A stretch of 64,000 nucleotides of DNA from Geminicoccaceae bacterium (GTDB lineage Bacteria; Pseudomonadota; Alphaproteobacteria; Geminicoccales; Geminicoccaceae): the NCBI GenBank assembly GCA_028285265.1, contig JANQPX010000020.1:186001-250000 (forward strand). Direction: 5' to 3'. Each line of letters opens with the position of its first letter. Within the stretch, counting starts at the first letter, position 1. The translations under genes were made by a program, and so were the position numbers. Of this stretch, positions 34,392 to 42,939 are shown one piece after another. A model generated the notes under the pieces. The model had not been told where the DNA came from. It searched no databases and was given only the letters and a program-made list of their open reading frames with translations.

Positions 34392-36683
34392 TTACTTACC
34401 GTTTGCCTCGTCTAGTGCTTTGAGGACCTTTGGCGGCGACATGGGTAGCTCGGTGAAGCGGATTCCAGTCGCCTGCTCGATTGCATTCCCGATCGCCGCC
34501 ATAGGCGGGACGATTGGGGTCTCACCGACGCCGCGTACACCGTAGGGGTGTTTAGGGTTGGTCTTTTCGACGATGACCGTATCAATCATGGGCACGTCCG
34601 AGGCAACAGGAATGCGGTAGTCGAGGAAACCTGGGTTCTGGAGTTTACCGTCTTCGCCGTAGATATATTCTTCGTTGAGGGCCCAACCAATGCCTTGGAC
34701 GGCTCCGCCTTGATATTGGCCTTCGACATAGGAGGGATGAACGGCTTTGCCCGCATCTTGAATCACGGTATATCGAAGAATCTCGACCTTGCCAGTCTCC
34801 TTGTCTACCTCAACATCGACGATGTGTGTTCCGAAACTCGGGCCTGCGCCCTGCACATTGATATGAGCATGTCCAGCGATCGGTCCACCTGTTTTGCCGG
34901 CGATCTTTGCAATCTCAGCCATGGATAGGGGGTCGAAACTACCGGCATTCTCGCCGGCCGGAACAGCACAACCGTTTTCCCACTTCACAGCATCCTCGGG
35001 AATTTCCCACATCTTGGCGGCGCGCTTACACATCTCAGCTATGGCCGAATTCGCCGCTTCACGGGTGGTGACGCCATTAGCGAGCGTTGCACGTGAACCT
35101 CCGGTTAAAAACGTATAACCAAGCGCAGATGTGTCACCCACCATCGGACGAATCTTGTCGTAGTCGATACCGAAAGCCTCCGCAGCCATCAGAGCATTGG
35201 AGGCTCGGGAACCGCCGATATCGGGTGTCCCTTGGATCAGCGTAACAGTACCGTCCTCGTTGACATTGATGGTTGTCGATGTTTCGCCGCCGATATTGAA
35301 CCAGAAGCCGGAGGCAACCCCACGACCCTGATTTTCCTCCAGCGGCATCTTGTAGTGGTTGTGAGCCTTCGCCGCCTCAAGAGTTTCAATTAGCCCGACG
35401 GGACCCAACTTTGGGCCATAGGCTGTACGCGTCCCTTCCTTAGCCGCGTTCTTCAAACGAAAATCGACAGGGTCGATCTTGAGGGCTTTCGCGACCTCAT
35501 CAACCACGCTTTCCACGGCATACTCAGAGATTGGAGCTCCGGGTGCACGGTAGGCGGCGACCTTTGGCCGATTGGTGACGATGTCAAAACCCACGACTTT
35601 CACGTTCTCAAGATCGTAAGGTGCATAAGCGCACATGGCGCCTGGCCCAATAGGACCGCCTTGAAACGCACCAGCCTGGTAGTAGAGCTCCGCCTCTCCA
35701 GCCGTGATGGTGCCATCCTTCTTGGCACCGATCTTGATGCGCATGTGGGCGCCAGACGTCGGACCCGATGCTTTGAACACCTCTTCACGCGACATCACCA
35801 TCTTGACCGGCTTTCTCGCCTTCTTTGAGAGCTTCAAGGCCACCGGCTCCAAGTAGACCACGGTCTTGCCCCCAAAGCCCCCACCAATCTCCGATGCTGT
35901 CACTTTGAGCTTTGCGACGTCCATGCCAAGGAGACGCGCGCAATGGGTGCGGACGATGAAGTGACCCTGCGTGCAAACGAAGAGTTCGGCTTGACCATCC
36001 TCGGAGACACTCGCGACACAGGCATGCGGTTCGATATAGGCCTGGTGCACTGGCTTGGTTTCGAAGGTTCGCTCAATAACGACGTCTGCCTCATTGAAGC
36101 CCTTGTCGATATCGCCAATCGCAAATTCGACCCGTTTCGAGACGTTCGACGCCGACGTCGGCTTCGGCTCCACACCTTCAGTAAACATGTCCTCATGAAG
36201 GACCGGCGCATCATCCTTGATGGCGTCCATGACGTTGATGACGTGGGGCAAAACCTCATATTCCACATCGATCAAAGCAAGGGCTTTCCGGGCGACACTG
36301 TTCGAGGTCGCGGCGACGGCAGCGACGGCATGTCCCTCGTAGAGCACCTTATCGCGAGCCATGACATTGCGCATGACATCTCGATAATTGATCAGCATTT
36401 CGCCCGCTGGTGTGATCTCGGAGGGCATGTCCTGGAAGTCGTCCCGCGTGACGACGGCTTTGACACCAGGCATGGCAGCAGCCTTCGATGTATCAATGCT
36501 TCGAATCCGAGCATGAGGATGCGGCGAGCGCAGCACCTTCCCAACGAGCATACCAGGAAGGCTCAAGTCGGCGCCGAACTTGGCGCGTCCCGTCACCTTG
36601 TCAACGCCATCAGGGCGCACCGGCCGGGTACCGATCCACTTCATCTCAGCATGAGCCTGATCGAACTTAAGAGCCGTAGCCAT
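34392..36683 (-). CDS. Molybdenum hydroxylase large subunit (xanthine dehydrogenase/CoxL family)
   Basis: 763 residues. Family motifs in order: GRAKFGADLSLPGMLVGKVLRSPH-type N-terminal start (FGADLSLPG), GGGFGGK in ASEIGGGFGGKTVVYLEP, the active-site loop VAAYRAPGAP, and the catalytic glutamate in GVRGVGETPIVPP. The loop is neither the AYxCSFR of form I CO dehydrogenase nor the AYRGAGR of form II, so CO oxidation is unlikely. It binds molybdopterin-cytosine dinucleotide and hydroxylates an unknown N-heterocycle, aldehyde or purine. It is third in the FAD / Fe-S / Mo order with 2-3 bp spacing. Nearby ureide genes make a purine-type substrate conceivable, but nothing in the sequence proves it. 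Confidence 0.85.
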   Translation of the reverse strand: MATALKFDQAHAEMKWIGTRPVRPDGVDKVTGRAKFGADLSLPGMLVGKVLRSPHPHARIRSIDTSKAAAMPGVKAVVTRDDFQDMPSEITPAGEMLINYRDVMRNVMARDKVLYEGHAVAAVAATSNSVARKALALIDVEYEVLPHVINVMDAIKDDAPVLHEDMFTEGVEPKPTSASNVSKRVEFAIGDIDKGFNEADVVIERTFETKPVHQAYIEPHACVASVSEDGQAELFVCTQGHFIVRTHCARLLGMDVAKLKVTASEIGGGFGGKTVVYLEPVALKLSKKARKPVKMVMSREEVFKASGPTSGAHMRIKIGAKKDGTITAGEAELYYQAGAFQGGPIGPGAMCAYAPYDLENVKVVGFDIVTNRPKVAAYRAPGAPISEYAVESVVDEVAKALKIDPVDFRLKNAAKEGTRTAYGPKLGPVGLIETLEAAKAHNHYKMPLEENQGRGVASGFWFNIGGETSTTINVNEDGTVTLIQGTPDIGGSRASNALMAAEAFGIDYDKIRPMVGDTSALGYTFLTGGSRATLANGVTTREAANSAIAEMCKRAAKMWEIPEDAVKWENGCAVPAGENAGSFDPLSMAEIAKIAGKTGGPIAGHAHINVQGAGPSFGTHIVDVEVDKETGKVEILRYTVIQDAGKAVHPSYVEGQYQGGAVQGIGWALNEEYIYGEDGKLQNPGFLDYRIPVASDVPMIDTVIVEKTNPKHPYGVRGVGETPIVPPMAAIGNAIEQATGIRFTELPMSPPKVLKALDEANGK

Positions 36684-36685
36684 CG

Positions 36686-37162
36686 TCAGCTCCCCCTCAT
36701 GTCAGCGGCGGTATCCATGACCGCCCGAATGATCTTGTCGTATCCAGTACAACGGCAAAGATTGCCGGCAAGCCAATAACGAACCTCGGTCTCGCTTGGC
36801 TCCGGATTCTTCTCCAGCAACGCTTTCGCCGCCACCAGGAATCCTGGCGTGCACACGCCGCATTGCAAGGCCGCATGCTCCAAAAACTTTTGCTGCAACG
36901 GGTGCAGCTCGTCTCCATCCGCCATGCCTTCGATGGTCTCCACCTGTTTACCCTCGACTTCGGCACCGAGGACGAGGCAGGCACAAACCAGACGGTTATC
37001 GACTGTGACGGAGCAAGCACCACAATCGCCAGACGCACAGCCTTCTTTCGACCCGGTCAGGTTGAGCTCATCACGTAGAACGTCGAGCAAGGTTTGATCG
37101 GGCTCACAAAGGAACTCCATGGGATCACCATTGATCTCAGTGGTGACATGTATCTTGGGCAT
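36686..37162 (-). CDS. Molybdenum hydroxylase small subunit, two [2Fe-2S] clusters (CoxS type)
   Basis: 158 residues. The plant-type ferredoxin cluster is in GCASGDCGACSVTVDNRLVCAC-type spacing (key part CASGDCGAC) and the second, helical cluster in QCGVCTPGF and NLCRCTGY. All eight cysteines are present. It carries electrons from the molybdenum site to the FAD subunit. It abuts both neighbours (1-bp overlap with the FAD gene, 2 bp to the large subunit). Confidence 0.9.
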   Translation of the reverse strand: MPKIHVTTEINGDPMEFLCEPDQTLLDVLRDELNLTGSKEGCASGDCGACSVTVDNRLVCACLVLGAEVEGKQVETIEGMADGDELHPLQQKFLEHAALQCGVCTPGFLVAAKALLEKNPEPSETEVRYWLAGNLCRCTGYDKIIRAVMDTAADMRGS

Positions 37163-38043
37163 CAGTGTGCTCCCCCGTTGGCGGCTACTCCGGTCGCGCG
37201 ATCGCGCGCGATGACGGCAGCGCGCCTGGCAAGGACCCCAGCAATCTTTGTCCGATATTCGATCGTACCCCGCTTATCATCGATTGGCTGGCAAGCAGCC
37301 GAAGCCGCGGCGCTCAGGCCTTTCAAAGCTTGCTCGTCAATCTTGGTGCCGACCAAGGCAGCTGCGGCAGAAGGGACGAGCAGGGGCGTGGCGGCGACGG
37401 CGCCAAGGCCGACGCGGGCCGTCTTACAGGTACCGCCTTCGTCAAGGCAAACACTGACGCCAGCGCCTACGACAGCAATGTCCATCTCCGTACGCGGAAT
37501 TAAGCGCAGATAGGCATCGCTGGAACGTGCCGCTCTCGCTGGTAGATAGACTGAAGTGATGAACTCGCCATCCGCGAGCACCGTCTGTCCGGGCCCTGTG
37601 ATGACGTCCTCCACCGGCAGATCACGTGTACCGCCGGATCCAACAATCCTTACAGTCGCCCCCGCTGCGATAAGCGCCGGAACACTATCCGCCGCGGGTG
37701 AGGCATTGCAGAGATTACCGATGATCGTGCATCGGCCCTGAATTTGGGTGGAGCCTATGAGATCCACCGCCTCAACGACGCCTGGCCACAACTGCTTTAC
37801 GTCGGGATGTTCCGACAGCTCGGCCCCAGCCACAGCTGCGCCAATTCGGAAACCACCTTCCTCGACGCCAATTTCCCGCATGGCCGGAATTGCTTTGATG
37901 TCAACGACAAGATCCGGCTGGATGATGCCCGCACGAAGCTGCACCAATAGATCGGTGCCGCCTGCCAGCACACGGGTTCGGCTCGGCGCATCGGCAAGCA
38001 GACCAACGGCAGCATCGATGGTTTCAGGGCGTTCATAGCGCAT
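37162..38043 (-). CDS. Molybdenum hydroxylase FAD-binding subunit (CoxM type)
   Basis: 293 residues from the ATG at 38043 (begins MRYERPETIDAAVGLL), with AGGA about 9 bases upstream; a longer frame from 38082 adds an unrelated leader. FAD-binding motifs are VLAGGTDLLVQLRAG and IGSTQIQGRCTIIGNLCNASPAAD-type (key part TIIGNLCNASPAAD). It passes electrons to NAD+ or a quinone. First gene of the S-M-L type operon. Confidence 0.88.
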   Translation of the reverse strand: MRYERPETIDAAVGLLADAPSRTRVLAGGTDLLVQLRAGIIQPDLVVDIKAIPAMREIGVEEGGFRIGAAVAGAELSEHPDVKQLWPGVVEAVDLIGSTQIQGRCTIIGNLCNASPAADSVPALIAAGATVRIVGSGGTRDLPVEDVITGPGQTVLADGEFITSVYLPARAARSSDAYLRLIPRTEMDIAVVGAGVSVCLDEGGTCKTARVGLGAVAATPLLVPSAAAALVGTKIDEQALKGLSAAASAACQPIDDKRGTIEYRTKIAGVLARRAAVIARDRATGVAANGGAH

Positions 38044-38178
38044 GTCTTGGCATCCTAGGCAAATAGTTGAACGAGCGATCAAACGCCGTCCTTAGAATAC
38101 CATTTTAGCTCGGCGGTGCGTGCTCGCTCAAGCTTTCTCATTCAGCGCCGAACGGTGCAGCCATGTTGACAACATCTA

Positions 38179-40104
38179 TCAGCTTTCGCCGATAAACACG
38201 CCGACACAACGGTTGAGAGGCTCAGAAGTTTGATCGCCAATCACCGCGCTACCACCAGCTTCACCCATCGAAATGAGCTCGATGCGCTCAGGATCGATAC
38301 CTTCCTTCTTGAAGACATCTAAGAGGGATTGGGCCCGACGCGTCGCGAGTATCATGTTATTCTCGCGGGTGCCGATCGTGTCCGTAGCGCCAATAAGCCT
38401 AATTTTCTCCCCTTTGGCCTGCGCCTTGATCCAGCTAGCAGCGTCCTTGGCACGTTTCATGGCACCTGGCGTCAGCTGCGCACTGCCGAGATCGAAATGC
38501 ACCACCGTGAGGCGAAGGCCATTCTTCGTCTGCACCGGAATAGGGGTTTGCATCGGGTCGATCGGCAAGATTGCGGTCCTGCCATCGCCTAGCTCGGCGA
38601 TCGGGATTGTTGGCAGCGACCGATTCGTGCTGACTTGACCTTTCTGAAGCGCTGCCAAACGGGCCTCTTCCTCCAAGATCTGACTGCGCCGCGTCTCCAA
38701 TAGCGCTTCTTGCTCGGAAAGCTCCTGTCTAATATCAGCGAGGTTCTGCAAGGCTTGCTCTTGTTGACTCGTCACTTCGTCGAGCTCACCGCGCTTCGCT
38801 TCGACCACGGCCTGATCAGCCTTTAGAGCCGCCAGATCCGCTTCAACACCTCGTATCTCCTCGCCCTGTGCAGTTAAGAGTGATCGCTTCTCATCAAGTT
38901 GCTGGTCCACCCCATCAATTTCCCCTTTGATCCGAGCCAGCTCGGTTTCAGCATCGACAATCGCGTCCTCTTTTTCGCTGAGCACGGATTGTAAGCTGTC
39001 GATTTCAGCAGCCAGGCTGCTGCTCTCTGCTGCGCCGTCATCACGAAGCAATGAAAGCTTTGAAACCTCATTCCTGGCGGCCTCTGCTTCCTTCCCGGCC
39101 TCAGCGATGCTGTTCGTCAGATCAGTGATTTTTTGTTCCTTTTGCTCGACCTCAGCGTTCATTTCGCTGATCTCATCCGCGAGCGCGTTGCGCTCTTTCT
39201 CGAGCGTAGCCAGACCTGCCTCTTGCTCGGTCAGGGCTGCTTGGTTTTTTTCGAGCGCAGCGACGCTGTCATCCAACGCCTTTTTCGTCTCACCAAGCTC
39301 GGCTGCTAAGGCATCAACCGAGCGACCGGCAGCGGCCTGCTCCTCGCTCGAACTTGTCAGAGTTTCAACGCTTGCCAAGGCCTGGTCGTAGTCGGCCTGC
39401 ACGCGCGCAAGCGCTTGCTCTTTTTGCTCGACCGTCTCGGATTGTGCGCTGAGTTCCGCCGTGGCCTTGTTCAAACGTTCTTTGAGGTCATCTCGCTCTG
39501 CCAAAACAGCTTCAAGCTGCTTGATCTCCGACGCCGCAGCCTCAGCTTCGGTCAGGGCTTTTGCCAACTCGCGATCCCGCTGTTGGAGCGTAGCATTGGC
39601 AGCGCTCAGCTTTGTCATCGTATCGGTCAGCCGACCGCGCAGGACATCTCGCTGTTCAGACACCGCAGCCAAGCCTTCGACCTCGGTCGTCAACGCCGCC
39701 ACGTCTGCTTGGGCTTTCTCGAGATCGCGTTCGCGCTCCTGCAGTGCGGCACTTCGCGCATTCAGCACATTCGTCGTATCGGTCAACTGTCCGCGTAATG
39801 TCTGCAGATCCGGCGTCGCTTCCTCGGTTTGGCTTGTTGGCGAATCCTCGACAGCTTCTGGTAGCGCTGCGAGCTCGGTTTCAGCTGCCTGAAGCCGCTC
39901 TTCGAGTAATTTGATCTCGGCGAGCGCCTCGGCTTCACGGTCACCCTGGTTTTTCAAGGTCGCAATCGCCGTGTCCCGCCCCTGGGAGATTTCATGCTGT
40001 TGTTTCGCCGAATAGGCGACAATTGCCCACCCTAGAAGGGCGACGGCTAAGAGGACGGCAAGGCCACCCTTGGCAAATCGTGGTAGCGATAGGAAATTGT
40101 CCAT
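38179..40104 (-). CDS. Membrane-anchored long coiled-coil protein with OmpA-like C-terminal domain
   Basis: 641 residues. One transmembrane segment near residues 13-31 (GGLAVLLAVALLGWAIVAYS) anchors it with the rest in the periplasm. Residues 40-490 are an almost unbroken coiled coil rich in Glu, Ala and Leu. The C-terminal 110 residues form an OmpA/MotB peptidoglycan-binding domain with VHFDLGSAQLTPGAMKRA, IRLIGATDTIGTRENNMILATRRAQ-type sequence (key part GATDTIGTRENN) and a final ISMGEAG. It would span from the inner membrane to the cell wall. Similar proteins act as envelope spacers. It looks monocistronic. Confidence 0.8.
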   Translation of the reverse strand: MDNFLSLPRFAKGGLAVLLAVALLGWAIVAYSAKQQHEISQGRDTAIATLKNQGDREAEALAEIKLLEERLQAAETELAALPEAVEDSPTSQTEEATPDLQTLRGQLTDTTNVLNARSAALQERERDLEKAQADVAALTTEVEGLAAVSEQRDVLRGRLTDTMTKLSAANATLQQRDRELAKALTEAEAAASEIKQLEAVLAERDDLKERLNKATAELSAQSETVEQKEQALARVQADYDQALASVETLTSSSEEQAAAGRSVDALAAELGETKKALDDSVAALEKNQAALTEQEAGLATLEKERNALADEISEMNAEVEQKEQKITDLTNSIAEAGKEAEAARNEVSKLSLLRDDGAAESSSLAAEIDSLQSVLSEKEDAIVDAETELARIKGEIDGVDQQLDEKRSLLTAQGEEIRGVEADLAALKADQAVVEAKRGELDEVTSQQEQALQNLADIRQELSEQEALLETRRSQILEEEARLAALQKGQVSTNRSLPTIPIAELGDGRTAILPIDPMQTPIPVQTKNGLRLTVVHFDLGSAQLTPGAMKRAKDAASWIKAQAKGEKIRLIGATDTIGTRENNMILATRRAQSLLDVFKKEGIDPERIELISMGEAGGSAVIGDQTSEPLNRCVGVFIGES

Positions 40105-40358
40105 CGCTCATATCTCCCGGCAAGTCTTTGTTCGGCGCTTCGTTTGCGGTCCCGTAAGTCAATGCGGAGATTAGACAAAAAGATTACCTGTCGACAATAG
40201 CAACGCCCATAATTCTTTGAAAAATCAGAGCGATGCCGATGACGTTATCAACATATACGTTAAAATCGTATGGGTAATCTCATGTAATCGGATGACAAAA
40301 TTCGATCGACTTGATTACAACGGCAAGTTGGGGGTTAATATTAGCAATACCGAATACG

Positions 40359-41255
40359 CTAATCTCGTTCGGCTGCTAAAGCAGTGATGATCTCGTGATA
40401 AGACCTTGTGGCTTTACGCCAAGCTTCTGGTGAAGTGACTGCTATCGGATGGTCAGAAACCAACCGGTAAATGTCGGCGATTCCCTCGAAAGTGGCCGGT
40501 GACAGGTCGGCGGCGCTGAAGGTCTTAGCAATTTCCTCCATTTCACCGATCCAGCGATGTGCCTTGGGGACCATGCTCGGAACTTGGCTATGCATGCGTT
40601 GCCGAACAGGGGACTGACTCAACTGTAACTCTTGATCAAAGATCGCCTCGACGCCAAGCCGCTCAGCCATAACAGAGACACCAGTCATCAGCGCAATCGT
40701 TCCCTTATTGAGGGCCGCGTAGCACATTTTGAGCGCCGATGCGTCGCCGATGCGCGCGCTAACTAACCGAACATCCAGCCCGAAATGATTCAGCTGCATC
40801 AACCCGTTAGTTTCCTTACCCGAAATATAGAAACGCGTGGCACGGCTGTCCTCGCGCGGCGGCGGGCCGACAATGCCCGCATCCATAAAATGCCCACCAG
40901 CTCGCTCAATCACCCCAGCGATGCGCGTCACAGTTTCGGGCGCTATGGCGTTGCAGTCGACATAAACAACGTCGCTATCCGCGGCATTCATGGCCTGAGC
41001 GAGGCGATTGGCAAGGCTTTCGGCGCTGGCAGGGGCAACGATTGACAAGACCACGTCTGCTGCTTCGATCATGTCGATATCGCTTGGCATCAGCTCAATA
41101 CCGGCCGCAACTGCGAGATCAGTCGTTCGCTGGCTGCGACCGTCGAGCGCTGAAATGACGCGTGCGCCATGCCTCTTGAGCAGAGCGCCGACGGAATGGC
41201 CCATATCGCCGGGCGACATCAGAGCGATCGTCGGTGGTGAGGCTACATCCCGCAT
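40359..41255 (-). CDS. NAD(P)-dependent 6PGDH-like dehydrogenase with DUF1932 domain
   Basis: 298 residues. The N-terminal Rossmann fold has IALMSPGDMGHSVGALL, a variant of the GxGxxG motif in which Ser-Pro replaces the first Gly-x, as is usual in this subgroup. DUF1932 follows (KMCYAALNKGTIALMTGVSVMA). Relatives are hydroxyacid or 6-phosphogluconate-type dehydrogenases with unknown substrates. It is divergent from the oxamate operon, so it may serve the same pathway, for example tartronate-semialdehyde-like chemistry. This is inference. Confidence 0.75.
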   Translation of the reverse strand: MRDVASPPTIALMSPGDMGHSVGALLKRHGARVISALDGRSQRTTDLAVAAGIELMPSDIDMIEAADVVLSIVAPASAESLANRLAQAMNAADSDVVYVDCNAIAPETVTRIAGVIERAGGHFMDAGIVGPPPREDSRATRFYISGKETNGLMQLNHFGLDVRLVSARIGDASALKMCYAALNKGTIALMTGVSVMAERLGVEAIFDQELQLSQSPVRQRMHSQVPSMVPKAHRWIGEMEEIAKTFSAADLSPATFEGIADIYRLVSDHPIAVTSPEAWRKATRSYHEIITALAAERD

Positions 41256-41454
41256 AATATTTGTCTCCGGGTTGGAGGGGCATCAAAATTTGTAAAGCTC
41301 TTTGTCGTCTAGGCGCCAAATGATGTCAAAGAGTGTGGTTCCGATATCTTGCCTGGATTGCAAACATCCTCCGACTTGACAAACGGAGCGATCGACAGGA
41401 TTGAAGGCGAGCGCGTTTTGGGGGACGCGGACCCGCTTTTGGGGGAGGAGAACC

Positions 41455-42702
41455 ATGGAGCGTACAAACGAGCTACCGCCAGCCGGTCCGCTCGACCCGT
41501 CACCAAGACTACTGATGGGGCCGGGGCCGGTGGATGTCTATCCGCGCGTGCTGCACGCTATGTCTACACCGATGCTCGGTCAGTTCGATCCCGAGTTTAC
41601 CGCCTATATGAACGAGATTATGGCGCTCTACCGACAGATTTTCCGCACCAGGAACCATTGGGCGCTCTTGGTCAACGGCACGGCGCGCGCTGGAATTGAA
41701 TGTTGCCTCACGTCCATTGTCAGTCCAGGAGACGTGATCCTCGTTCCTATCTTTGGTCGATTTGGCCATCTCTTAAAAGAAATCGGCGAGCGAGTCGGCG
41801 CTGATGTGCGCACGATTGAGGTCGAATGGGGCCAGGTCTTCGATCCAGCGTCGGTGGAAGCTGCAATCCGTGAGCATCGCCCCAAACTAGTCGCTTGTGT
41901 CCAAGGTGATACGTCAACCACGATGGCGCAGCCGCTGGATGAGATCGGTAAGATCTGTCGAAAGCTCGACGTTCTGCTCTATGTCGATGCAACGGCAACT
42001 ATTTGTGGTATGCCACTTGAGGTGGATGACTGGTGCATCGACGCCGTATCAGTTGGCCTTCAAAAATGCATGTCCGGACCGCCTGGCACATCGCCCATCA
42101 CCTTCAACGAACGCGTCGTTGAGGTGGTCAATCGACGCAAGAAAATCGAAGGAGGGATACGGCCAACTGACGCTATCGATGGAGATGGCCCCGTAATCCG
42201 CTCCAATTATTTCGACCTCGCAATGCTGATGGACTATTGGAGCGAACAGCGCCTCAACCACCATACAGAATCCACATCGATGCTCTATGCGGCACGGGAA
42301 TGCGCCCGTGTTATCTTGGAAGAAGGGCTCAAAGCGGGCTATGCACGGCACGCACTTGCGAGCCAATCCCTAAGGGCGGGTCTTGAGGCCATGGGGCTTG
42401 AACTTTTTGGTGAACCAACCAACCGCATGCCCAACGTGACCGGCGTGGTCATTCCTGAAGCGATCTCCGACGGAGAGAAGGTCAGACGTGCCATGCTCCT
42501 CGACTTCGGTATCGAGATCGGAACGTCCTTTGGCCCGTTGCACGGGAAAATCTGGCGGATCGGTACGATGGGCTATGTCTGTCGAAAGGCGAACATTTTG
42601 CGTTGCCTCGCATCACTCGAAGCCGTCCTTCGTCGCCATGGGCTTGCCGTCGCCCCAGGTGCGGGCGTCGATGCAGCTTATGCCGTCTATGATGCGGCAT
42701 AA
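41455..42702 (+). CDS. pucG: (S)-ureidoglycine-glyoxylate aminotransferase-like PLP enzyme (PucG)
   Basis: 415 residues from the ATG at 41455 with GGAGGAG just upstream. Fold type I aminotransferase of the alanine-glyoxylate class: LLMGPGPVDVYPRVL at the N-terminus, the PLP Asp in LYVDATATICGM, and Lys214 in VGLQKCMSGPPG for the Schiff base. PucG makes oxalurate and glycine from ureidoglycine and glyoxylate. Serine- or alanine-glyoxylate transaminases look alike, so the assignment depends on the downstream oxalurate/oxamate genes. It opens the operon that runs to HpxW. Confidence 0.78.
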   Translation: MERTNELPPAGPLDPSPRLLMGPGPVDVYPRVLHAMSTPMLGQFDPEFTAYMNEIMALYRQIFRTRNHWALLVNGTARAGIECCLTSIVSPGDVILVPIFGRFGHLLKEIGERVGADVRTIEVEWGQVFDPASVEAAIREHRPKLVACVQGDTSTTMAQPLDEIGKICRKLDVLLYVDATATICGMPLEVDDWCIDAVSVGLQKCMSGPPGTSPITFNERVVEVVNRRKKIEGGIRPTDAIDGDGPVIRSNYFDLAMLMDYWSEQRLNHHTESTSMLYAARECARVILEEGLKAGYARHALASQSLRAGLEAMGLELFGEPTNRMPNVTGVVIPEAISDGEKVRRAMLLDFGIEIGTSFGPLHGKIWRIGTMGYVCRKANILRCLASLEAVLRRHGLAVAPGAGVDAAYAVYDAA

Positions 42703-42752
42703 ACGGATAATAAGAAAACCCCTGACCACAGGCCCTAACCGAAGGCGAAACT

Positions 42753-42932
42753 ATGCCGGATCAAACGCCAAACGGCCTCTTGAGCCAACCCATCAAAGTG
42801 ATCAATGTCGGCTTGGACGGCTTTGCAAACGAGCTTTCCGATCAGGGTGTTCCTGTCCTTCAGGTTAAGTGGACGCCGCCAGCTGGCGGCGACGCCAAAC
42901 TTGCCGAGCTTCTCTCGAAGCTCGGGCTTTGA
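42753..42932 (+). CDS. Small FdrA-type domain protein, split subunit of oxamate carbamoyltransferase
   Basis: 59 codons from the ATG at 42753 to TGA at 42930-42932, in the gap between pucG and allG. The sequence contains PIKVINVGLDGFANELS and KWTPPAGGDAKLAELL, the hallmark of the small domain that, as I remember, ends FdrA in enterobacteria and exists as a free fdrA-domain protein in other bacteria. The AllF protein here is shorter than the E. coli one by about this length, consistent with a split. It lies 7 bp before allG, so coupled translation is likely. Confidence 0.75.
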   Translation: MPDQTPNGLLSQPIKVINVGLDGFANELSDQGVPVLQVKWTPPAGGDAKLAELLSKLGL

Positions 42933-42939
42933 GGTTGTG

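Noticed and set aside
34392..38043. Aerobic carbon monoxide dehydrogenase
   Set aside because: The large-subunit loop AYRAPGAP matches neither the form I nor the form II signature.
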